Shown: one piece after another, positions 14,401 through 20,166 of the stretch
How the letters are laid out: the number at the start of each line of letters is the position of its first letter
Numbering within the stretch: position 1 is the stretch's first letter
Source: Anaeroplasmataceae bacterium
Lineage (GTDB): Bacteria > Bacillota_I > Bacilli_A > Acholeplasmatales > Anaeroplasmataceae
Direction of reading: 5' to 3'
Length of the DNA stretch: 20,166 bases
NCBI GenBank assembly: GCA_020025015.1
Contig: JAHHSV010000024.1
Location: 1-20,166, forward strand
The notes under the pieces: generated by a model
What the model saw: the letters and a program-made list of their open reading frames with translations, nothing else
Databases searched by the model: none
Told to the model about the DNA's origin: nothing
Program-made: the position numbers and the translations under genes

Positions 14401-15042
14401 TCTCGTATGAACATCGGTCAGGTTTTAGAGTTACACTTAGGTTTAGCTGCTAAGAAGCTAGGAATCAAGGTTGCAACTCCAGTATTCGATGGTGCAACTA
14501 TCGAAGATATTCGTGAAATAATGCGTGAAGCTAAGCTTCAACCAGAGGGTGCTCCAACAGATGGTAAGGTAACCTTATATGATGGACGTAGTGGTGAACC
14601 ATTTGAAAATAAGGTTAACGTTGGTATTATGTACTTCATCAAGTTAAGCCACATGGTTGATGATAAGCTACATGCTCGTTCTGTAGGTCCTTACACATTA
14701 GTTACTCAACAGCCAATGGGTGGTAAGGCTCAAAATGGTGGTCAACGTTTCGGTGAGATGGAGGTTTGGGCTCTAGAGGCTTACGGTGCATCTCATACAT
14801 TACAAGAAATGTTAACTGTTAAATCTGATGATATCGTTGGACGTAATAAGGTATTTAGAGCTATCACTGATGGTACTCCAATCCCTGAACCTTCTATTCC
14901 TGAATCATTCAGAGTATTAACTCGTGAATTACAATCATTAGGTATTCGTGTTGAATTAATTAATGATGAGGGTGAAGATGAGGCAAATCAATCAATCGTT
15001 GATTTAGGTATCGAAGACGTAATTTCTAAATTTGGAGCATAG
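11476..15042 (+). CDS. rpoB: DNA-directed RNA polymerase subunit beta
   Basis: The beta subunit forms half of the RNA polymerase active cleft. The protein is 1188 residues from ATG 11476, where MNYKVVQYGKKSERRNYSKI aligns with the Bacillus N-terminus and AAGGGGTGG lies just before; an in-frame GTG at 11422 lies inside the leader and is unlikely. Hallmarks in order: IPDLIEIQTKSFDNF; the fork and rifampicin region FFGSSQLSQFMDQ (478-490) and NPLAEITQKRRISALGTGG (492-510); CPIETPEGPSIGL; TWDGYNYEDAVI; GDKMAGRHGNKGV; and GGKAQNGGQRFGEMEVWALE near the C-terminus. At the position of E. coli His526 there is Gln499, with Ile491 for Asn518 and Ala495 for Ser522, predicting low rifampicin sensitivity. 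rpoC follows after 11 bases. Confidence 0.98.
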   Translation: MNYKVVQYGKKSERRNYSKIRTDVEIPDLIEIQTKSFDNFINVGLKELFEDISPIESFGGVLKIYFDEYHFEDPKYGIVESKLRDTNYSRSLKVNVRLENTLTGVQTVREIFMGDIPYMTPVGTFVINGAERVIISQIVRSSGVYYSKEVDKKTGDIKYAGQIIPTRGAWINYEMGSKDVWYAELDRSKKILLTTVLRAFGLETNKQITDLFGKDEHFDATFAKEEATYKQTLDKDEAVKIVYSKLRVGEDNVPADGARRLIKERLFDDRRYDLQKVGRYKYNVKLDIFQRAKGLTLAEDVIANEDIYEIDEATGEASLVFNAGEVIAAKGAVIQGEILENLKKGRSALRHVVDLGNTLDDDPTCEFLSVYAPKSEEVVRLIGNDPTETALHITLSDIIASFSYYFNLYKRIGNLDDIDHLGNRRLRLIGELLKNQFRIGFAKLEKNILDRMSTVDPSEATPESLINIKPLTSSLKEFFGSSQLSQFMDQINPLAEITQKRRISALGTGGIARDRAGVEVRDVHNSHYGRMCPIETPEGPSIGLITSLATYAKVNEYGFIESPYFVVKKDENGQKYVSDEIRYLSADKENGVVIASASTLLDEAGHIVEEKVIGRRDGETEIVTPEEVDFMDVSPKQIVSVAAACVPFLEHDDATRALMGANMQRQAVPIINPESPIVGTGMEYRAAKDSGSALIARMSGVVQYVDAKRIVVREDSGELYTYNLYQFLRSNSATAIMQRPIVAAGERIERGDILADGQSMKNGELALGRNVRVAFMTWDGYNYEDAVIMCEKMVYDDVYTSLHIDEFQIEARDTKLGKEEFTTEIPNVGAETISHLDENGIVIPGTEVKEGDILVGKITPKGVTEPTPEEKLLLAIFGEKSREVRDTSLRVPHGGGGIVQSIQHYKKSKGDELAPGVNEVVRVYIIQKRKIKIGDKMAGRHGNKGVISNIVPLEDMPFTEDGQPIDIMLNPQGVPSRMNIGQVLELHLGLAAKKLGIKVATPVFDGATIEDIREIMREAKLQPEGAPTDGKVTLYDGRSGEPFENKVNVGIMYFIKLSHMVDDKLHARSVGPYTLVTQQPMGGKAQNGGQRFGEMEVWALEAYGASHTLQEMLTVKSDDIVGRNKVFRAITDGTPIPEPSIPESFRVLTRELQSLGIRVELINDEGEDEANQSIVDLGIEDVISKFGA

Positions 15043-15053
15043 GAGGAGAAAAA

Positions 15054-18000
15054 ATGGCAAAGCATTATAAATATATTAAAATTGGTTTAGCTTCTCCAGA
15101 GGTTATCAAATCATGGAGCCATGGTGAGGTTAAGAAGCATGAAACTATTAACTACCGTACTCTAAAGCCAGAAGTAGACGGATTATTCTGTGAGAAAATC
15201 TTTGGTCCTATGAAAGATTATCAATGTGCTTGTGGTAAATCTAAGCGTTCTACTGATAAGGGTAAGGTTTGTGAAAAATGTGGTGTTGAATTAACTGAAT
15301 CTAAGGTTCGTCGTGAACGTATGGGTCACATTGAATTAGCTAGCCCAGTTGTTCATACTTGGTTTTTAAAGAATTCTCCATCTCCATTAGCTATTTTACT
15401 AGAGCTAAAAAATAAGGATTTAGAGAGCATCGTATACTATGCTTCATATATCGTTACTGATCCAGGTAAGACTAGTCTTGCTAAAAAGGAAATAATTAAC
15501 GAAGAGCAATATTATCAATTACATATGACCTATGGTAATACATTTGAGGCCTTAACAGGTGCTGAGGCTATCAAAAAGCTATTACAGGGTATTGATATTC
15601 AAGCCGAGGCTGAAAAGCTTCGTCGTAACTTAAAAACAACCTCTAAGCAAAAGCGTGATAGTGTTATCAAGCGTTTAGAGATTGTTGAATCATTCCTACA
15701 CTCAGACAATAAGCCTGAATGGATGATTCTTTCTGTAATTCCAGTTATACCTCCAGATTTAAGACCTATGGTTCAATTAGATGGTGGTAGATTCGCAACT
15801 ACAGACTTAAACGACCTATATCGTCGTATTTTAAACCGTAATAACCGTTTAAAGAAGCAAATTGAGCAAGGCGCTCCTCACTTAATTACTAAGAATGAGA
15901 AGCGTATGCTTCAAGAGGCTGTTGATGCTTTAATTGATAATTCTAAGCGTGGCAAGAAGGCTGCAGTTGAAAAGAATCATCATTTAAAGAGCTTATCTGA
16001 TATGCTACGTGGTAAGCAAGGACGTTTCCGTCAAAACCTACTAGGTAAGCGTGTTGACTATTCAGGACGTTCAGTTATCGTTGTAGGTCCAAGCTTAAAG
16101 ATGTACCAATGTGGTGTACCTCGTGAGATGGCCTTAACATTATTCAAGCCTTTCGTTATCCGTGAATTAATTAGAGCTAAATCTATTTCAGTTCCAGCAG
16201 CTAAGAAGGTTTGTGAACGTCAAGAGGATATCGTTTGGGGTATTCTAGAAGAGGTTGTTCGTGAGCATCCAGTATTATTAAACCGTGCTCCGACTCTTCA
16301 CCGTTTAGGTATTCAAGCATTCGAGCCAGTTTTAATTGAAGGTAAGGCTATCCGTCTTCACCCATTAGTATGTACAGCGTTCAACGCCGACTTCGATGGT
16401 GACCAGATGGCTATTCACGTTCCATTATCAGTTGAGGCTCAGGCTGAAGCTCGTTTATTAATGCTAGCTTCTAACAATATCTTGAACCCTAAGGATGGTA
16501 AACCAGTTGTTACACCATCACAGGATATGGTTTTAGGTAACTACTATTTAACTCTTGAAAAGAAGGGTCTTCATAACGAGGGTCATTTCTTCAAGGATTA
16601 TGATGAAGCTTATATGGCTTACAAGAATAATGAAATTACATTACAAACTCGTATTTTCATTGATCCTAAGTATTTACCAGCTACAAGATATAAGGAAGAG
16701 CATAAGAATAAGTATATTTTCACAACTTTAGGTAAAATGATTTTCAATAGCATTATGCCTAAGGATTTCCCATATTTAAACGAACCAACTGAGGATAACC
16801 TAGTAAATGCTACTCCTGATAAGTATTTCTTTGATCCTAAGCATGATAATATCGAGGACTTCTTAGGTCGTGATATTGTTGATCCATTTAAGAAGAAGAA
16901 TTTAGGTAAAATTATTGCTCAGGTATTCAAGAAGCATCAAATTACTGAAACTAGTGCAATGCTAGATAGATTAAAGGATTTAGGCTTCCATTATTGTACT
17001 AAATCTGGTATCACAATCTCTATGGAAGACGTTTTGGAATATAAGGGTAAGGACATTAGAATTAAGCAAGCTGATGATACAATCGATCGTATTCAAGAAG
17101 CTTTCGATATGGGTCTTTTAACTGAAAAGGAACGTAAGAATAAGGTTAAGCAAGAGTGGAACGCAGCTCGTCAAGAAATTGAAGAGGGTGTTTGGGGCGA
17201 ATTAACAAAGCATCGTGATAACGCGATTTTCATGATGGCTGATTCAGGTTCACGTGGTTCTTCATCTAACTTTGCTCAGCTAGCCGGTATGCGTGGTTTG
17301 ATGAGTAATACTGCAGGTGAGGCAATCGAGGTTCCAGTAAAGGCTAACTTCCGTGAGGGTCTATCCGTATCAGAATTCTTTATTTCTACCCACGGTGCTC
17401 GTAAGGGTTCTACCGATACAGCGTTAAAGACAGCTGAATCTGGTTACTTAACTCGTCGTTTAGTTGACGTTTCTCAGGATGTAATCATTAGTCAAATCGA
17501 CTGTGGTACTGAGAAGGGTATGTGGTTAGAGGATATTATTGGTGATGGTGGTAAGGTAATTTTACCAGCTTACCAAAGAGCAATTGGCCGTTTCGCAGCC
17601 CGTGATATCGTAACAGATATGGGTGAGGTATTATGTCGTCGTAACGAATTAGTTGATGAGGACATTGCTGAGAAGATTAAAGCGGCTGGTATGCATAAGG
17701 TTTATATGCGTACAAACCTAACATGTAATTGTACTAATGGTGTATGTATGAAGTGTTACGGTCGTAACCTTGCAACAAATAAGATTGTTGAGGTAGGTGA
17801 GGCTGTAGGTGTCGTTGCAGCTCAGTCAATCGGTGAACCCGGTACTCAGTTAACAATGCGTACATTCCATACTGGTGGTGTTGCGTCTACTGCCGATATC
17901 ACTCAAGGTCTTCCAAGAGTTCAGGAGCTATTTGAGGCTCGTAAGCCAAAGGGTAAGGCAACTATTAGTGAAATTAATGGTACGGTTAAATCGATTGAAA

Positions 18001-18758
18001 AGTCTAAGTCAGGTATTGTTATTACAATCGTAAATGACGAAGAGGAAGTAGAATATACAGTTGAAGCTACTGCTGAATTAACAGTTGAGGTTGATGATCT
18101 AGTTATGCGTGGTGACCGCTTAATGAAGGGTCCTATTTCACCTAAGGAATTATTAAGAATTAAAGACGCTGAGACAGTTCAAAAGTATATCGTTGAAGAG
18201 GTTCAAAAGGTATACCAAAGCCAAGGTGTTGATATTTCTGATAAGCATATCGAGATTATCGTTCGTCAAATGATGCGTAAGCTATATGTAATTCAAGAAG
18301 GTTCTTCAGACCTATTACCTGGTCGTCAGGTATCAATCGAAGCCTTCAAGGAAGCTGTTCATCAATCATTACAGGTTGGTGGTGAATTACCTAAGGCTCG
18401 TCCAGTATTACTAGGTATTACTAAGGCAGCTTTAGCATCTGATTCATTCCTATCTGCATGTTCATTCCAGGAAACTACAAGAGTTCTTACTCAAGCAGCA
18501 ATCTGCTCAAAGAAGGACCCATTAGTAGGCTTAAAGGAAAACGTAATTATCGGTGGATTAATCCCAGCTGGTACAGGTGTTTTAAAGGATATTGAATTCG
18601 AATGTAAGCATAAACCAGTTGAAGAAACTGAAGAGGATGTAATTTCAGTTGATTCATTAGATGATGATTATGAGGATAAAGAGGATGAAGCCTTCGAAGA
18701 GGACTTAGATGATGAGGTATTAGCAGATGATGGCCTAGAAGAGGAAGATTTCGAATAG
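15054..18758 (+). CDS. rpoC: DNA-directed RNA polymerase subunit beta'
   Basis: The beta' subunit carries the catalytic magnesium of RNA polymerase. The active-site motif NADFDGDQMAIHVPLS has Asp446, Asp448 and Asp450. The N-terminal zinc site is Cys58, Cys60, Cys73 and Cys76. The second zinc site is Cys817, Cys891, Cys898 and Cys901, matching the E. coli set. The clamp and switch segment LGKRVDYSGRSVIVVGPSL, the bridge/trigger region (SNFAQLAGMRGLMSN, QSIGEPGTQLTMRTFHTGG) and the C-terminal PLVGLKENVIIGGLIPAGTG are all present. At 1234 residues it is somewhat long, mainly through a tail (1190-1234) in which 27 of 45 residues are Asp or Glu. AGGAGG lies before the ATG. A terminator follows; the rplGB-rpsL genes usually found next in Bacilli are absent. 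Confidence 0.98.
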   Translation: MAKHYKYIKIGLASPEVIKSWSHGEVKKHETINYRTLKPEVDGLFCEKIFGPMKDYQCACGKSKRSTDKGKVCEKCGVELTESKVRRERMGHIELASPVVHTWFLKNSPSPLAILLELKNKDLESIVYYASYIVTDPGKTSLAKKEIINEEQYYQLHMTYGNTFEALTGAEAIKKLLQGIDIQAEAEKLRRNLKTTSKQKRDSVIKRLEIVESFLHSDNKPEWMILSVIPVIPPDLRPMVQLDGGRFATTDLNDLYRRILNRNNRLKKQIEQGAPHLITKNEKRMLQEAVDALIDNSKRGKKAAVEKNHHLKSLSDMLRGKQGRFRQNLLGKRVDYSGRSVIVVGPSLKMYQCGVPREMALTLFKPFVIRELIRAKSISVPAAKKVCERQEDIVWGILEEVVREHPVLLNRAPTLHRLGIQAFEPVLIEGKAIRLHPLVCTAFNADFDGDQMAIHVPLSVEAQAEARLLMLASNNILNPKDGKPVVTPSQDMVLGNYYLTLEKKGLHNEGHFFKDYDEAYMAYKNNEITLQTRIFIDPKYLPATRYKEEHKNKYIFTTLGKMIFNSIMPKDFPYLNEPTEDNLVNATPDKYFFDPKHDNIEDFLGRDIVDPFKKKNLGKIIAQVFKKHQITETSAMLDRLKDLGFHYCTKSGITISMEDVLEYKGKDIRIKQADDTIDRIQEAFDMGLLTEKERKNKVKQEWNAARQEIEEGVWGELTKHRDNAIFMMADSGSRGSSSNFAQLAGMRGLMSNTAGEAIEVPVKANFREGLSVSEFFISTHGARKGSTDTALKTAESGYLTRRLVDVSQDVIISQIDCGTEKGMWLEDIIGDGGKVILPAYQRAIGRFAARDIVTDMGEVLCRRNELVDEDIAEKIKAAGMHKVYMRTNLTCNCTNGVCMKCYGRNLATNKIVEVGEAVGVVAAQSIGEPGTQLTMRTFHTGGVASTADITQGLPRVQELFEARKPKGKATISEINGTVKSIEKSKSGIVITIVNDEEEVEYTVEATAELTVEVDDLVMRGDRLMKGPISPKELLRIKDAETVQKYIVEEVQKVYQSQGVDISDKHIEIIVRQMMRKLYVIQEGSSDLLPGRQVSIEAFKEAVHQSLQVGGELPKARPVLLGITKAALASDSFLSACSFQETTRVLTQAAICSKKDPLVGLKENVIIGGLIPAGTGVLKDIEFECKHKPVEETEEDVISVDSLDDDYEDKEDEAFEEDLDDEVLADDGLEEEDFE

Positions 18759-18765
18759 TATATTA

Positions 18766-18802
18766 ATTAAGGAGCTATAGTATAATATTGGCTCCTTTTT
18801 TA
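18766..18802 (+). terminator. Intrinsic terminator after rpoC
   Basis: AAGGAGC (18769-18775) pairs with GCTCCTT (18791-18797) around a 15-base AT-rich loop, with T bases to 18801. The arms are identical to those of the terminator at 193-210. Confidence 0.75.
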
Positions 18803-18830
18803 ATTGTTAAGGATTTAGTCCTAGCTATTC

Positions 18831-18859
18831 TTGTTTTAGAGTGCTAAATTTGCTAAAAT
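18831..18859 (+). promoter_or_regulatory. Extended -10 promoter for the Sel1 gene with CIRCE-like half-site
   Basis: TAAAAT (18854-18859) has an extended TG (18851-18852) and a weak TTGTTT (18831-18836) at 17 bases. GAGTGCTAA (18839-18847), identical to the right arm of the HrcA operator CIRCE, lies in the spacer. The expected left arm at 18821-18829 matches only five of nine bases. TGCTAAA also occurs twice (18842-18848 and 18851-18857), nine bases apart. Confidence 0.5.
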
Positions 18860-18889
18860 AAACATATACATTCGATTTGGGTGATTTAT

Positions 18890-19993
18890 ATGGAAGGGCT
18901 AGAATTTAAGAAAGCCTTAGAGCTTTATAATGAAAAAAACTACATAGAAGCTTTTACCATCCTAAAGGAATTAGAAAAAAGCTTATTAGAGGCTAAAACC
19001 CTATTAGGCCAGTGCTATTTGAATGGTAATGGGGTTAAGCAAAGCTTTGATGAAGCCTTCAAACTTTTTAGTGAGGCAAGCCTAGCTCAGGAATCTGGAG
19101 CCTATTATTATTTAGGCTATTGCTATGAGATGGGCTATGGTACTATCCAAAGTGATTTACAGGCTATTTTATGGTATAAAAATAGTGCGAAGCTAGATAA
19201 TCTTAAATCAATGGTCGCCTTGGGTAGGCTTGAGCTTAGATACGATAAGGATGAGGCCTTTAAATGGCTAACCTTAGCTAGTGAAAATAATTCAGTAGAG
19301 GCTATGCTGCTTCTTAGTGATGCAAGTGGTAATGATTATGTCTTAAAGGAAAAATATTTAAGAAAGGCTTGTGAAAGCAATAGCCCTAGAGCCTTATATG
19401 AGCTAGCAATTATGGGCTTAGCTGGCTTTTTTAAAATGACTGAGGAAGAGGCTAAGAATCTACTAATTAGAGCAGCAGAGCTAGACTATCCTGATGCTTA
19501 TATATTTTTAGGTAAGGAGCTAATTAGTGGTAAAAGGCTTAAAATAAATCTAAAGGAAGGCTTTGAGTTTTTACTAAAGGCCTATAACAAGAATATTAAG
19601 GCAGCCTATGTTTTATTGGCTGATGCGTATTATTATGGCTATGGAACAAGAAAGAATCCTTTAAAGGCTAGAAAAATACTGGAAATCGCCTGTAGATATA
19701 ATAATAGTGAGGCTATGCTTAAGCTTGGCGATTATTATTCAGGTGGAAACGATAAGTATTTTTTTGATGAATATATTAGCCTTTACTGGTGGGAGCAGGC
19801 TGGCATTTTAGGTAATGTTGAGGGAATGCTTAGGGCTGGTAATTGCTATTTACATAAGGTTGGTACTAATAAGGTTGATTTAGAGAAAGCCTACTATTAT
19901 TTCAATATGGCAAGTAAAAAGGGCTCTAGTGTTGCTAAGGAAGAGCTTAAGCATTTTAAAAGAACAATCGCTAAAAAATTAAAATATGAATAG
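18890..19993 (+). CDS. Sel1-like (tetratricopeptide-type) repeat protein
   Basis: A 367-residue helical-repeat protein built almost entirely of Sel1-like repeats of about 36 residues. Recognisable units include LLGQCYLNGNGVKQSFDEAF, YYLGYCYEMGYGTIQSDLQA, YVLLADAYYYGYGTRKNPLK and MLRAGNCYLHKVGTNKVDLE, with more degenerate copies between. Such repeats act as scaffolds for protein complexes. There is no signal peptide or membrane segment, so it should be cytoplasmic. I chose ATG 18890 with GGGTGA (18879-18884) upstream; a GTG at 18881 lies within that site. It has its own promoter and a long terminator hairpin after it, so it is a single-gene unit. Its partners cannot be inferred. It stands where Bacilli usually have the rplGB-rpsL-rpsG-fusA genes. 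Confidence 0.85.
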   Translation: MEGLEFKKALELYNEKNYIEAFTILKELEKSLLEAKTLLGQCYLNGNGVKQSFDEAFKLFSEASLAQESGAYYYLGYCYEMGYGTIQSDLQAILWYKNSAKLDNLKSMVALGRLELRYDKDEAFKWLTLASENNSVEAMLLLSDASGNDYVLKEKYLRKACESNSPRALYELAIMGLAGFFKMTEEEAKNLLIRAAELDYPDAYIFLGKELISGKRLKINLKEGFEFLLKAYNKNIKAAYVLLADAYYYGYGTRKNPLKARKILEIACRYNNSEAMLKLGDYYSGGNDKYFFDEYISLYWWEQAGILGNVEGMLRAGNCYLHKVGTNKVDLEKAYYYFNMASKKGSSVAKEELKHFKRTIAKKLKYE

Positions 19994-20005
19994 CTAGGAA
20001 GGATA

Positions 20006-20058
20006 AAAATGGTTATTTTAGCTTTTAGATGGAAGCTAGAATAATCATTTTATTTTAA
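20006..20058 (+). terminator. Long terminator hairpin after the Sel1 gene
   Basis: AAAATGGTTATTTTAGCTT (20006-20024) pairs with AAGCTAGAATAATCATTTT (20033-20051) over 19 bp with two G-U pairs and an eight-base loop, followed by ATTTTA. The stem is AT-rich, so strength is uncertain. An 11-residue open frame (20009-20044) inside it is probably not a gene. Confidence 0.6.
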
Positions 20059-20079
20059 AGCTTTGTCTTAGTTAAAGCG

Positions 20080-20108
20080 TTGTTGGAAGCTAGATAATGT
20101 GGTAAAAT
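20080..20108 (+). promoter_or_regulatory. Promoter for the next gene
   Basis: TTGTTG (20080-20085) and TAAAAT (20103-20108) are 17 bases apart, similar to the promoter of the Sel1 gene. Transcription would start near 20115 and run off the right edge. Confidence 0.5.
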
Positions 20109-20130
20109 TATAGGTAGTGTCAAATAAGTT

Positions 20131-20166
20131 ATGAAAAATTGGTTTACAATGATAGTAAAGATGAAA
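20131..20166 (+). CDS. Possible start of a further gene (partial)
   Basis: From ATG 20131 the frame stays open to the window edge, giving MKNWFTMIVKMK. A promoter lies upstream, but no clear ribosome site precedes the ATG. Twelve codons are too few to name a family or to be sure it is real. Confidence 0.25.
   Translation, partial: MKNWFTMIVKMK

Noticed and set aside
20009..20044. 11-residue open frame after the Sel1 gene, with AGGAAGG upstream
   Set aside because: It is very short and coincides with a long terminator hairpin, which explains the sequence better.

Overview
The window is AT-rich and tightly packed, with every gene on the + strand. It looks like a low-GC Gram-positive chromosome from the Bacilli/Mollicutes side of the tree. 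The main evidence is gene order: cysS, mrnC, rlmB, a SigH-position sigma factor, rpmG, secE, nusG, rplK, rplA, rplJ, rplL, an RsmC/YbxB methyltransferase, rpoB and rpoC follow the order known from Bacillus subtilis. Shine-Dalgarno sites are of the AGGAGG type and U-tailed hairpin terminators are frequent. All 17 stop codons are TAA (11) or TAG (6); none is TGA, and no reading frame needs TGA as tryptophan. This and the RpoB rifampicin-pocket sequence suggest an uncultured, probably Mollicutes-related lineage, but the taxon is an inference.

Layout. 1-232: the end of an unrecognised protein with KPEE repeats, then a terminator. 233-5691: cysS and mrnC abut, followed with a 1-base overlap by a very large P-type ATPase gene that B. 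subtilis does not have here; a terminator follows. 5720-8260: an extended -10 promoter drives rlmB and the sigma gene. A double promoter at the end of the sigma gene serves rpmG-secE-nusG, which end at a terminator. 8296-10680: a near-consensus promoter drives rplK-rplA-rplJ-rplL, with two L1-site mimics (before rplK and before rplA), an L10 leader attenuator before rplJ, and a terminator after rplL. 10685-11300: the RsmC/YbxB methyltransferase, without an obvious ribosome binding site. 11376-18801: a double promoter, a hairpin leader, then rpoB-rpoC and a terminator. 18831-20051: a promoter, a cytoplasmic Sel1-repeat protein in place of the usual str operon, and a long terminator hairpin. 20080-20166: a promoter and possibly the start of a further gene.

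The genes are mostly translation and transcription machinery: a tRNA synthetase, rRNA maturation and modification enzymes, L33/L11/L1/L10/L12, NusG, SecE and core RNA polymerase. The parts that depart from the textbook cluster are the ATPase with a ~360-residue extracytoplasmic insertion between its last two membrane helices, a three-helix SecE, a strongly acidic RpoC tail, natural rifampicin-pocket substitutions in RpoB, the lack of TGA stops, and repeated double promoters. I found no mobile element, CRISPR array, tRNA or rRNA gene, and no wholly new multi-gene system. The ATPase is the best candidate for undescribed biology.
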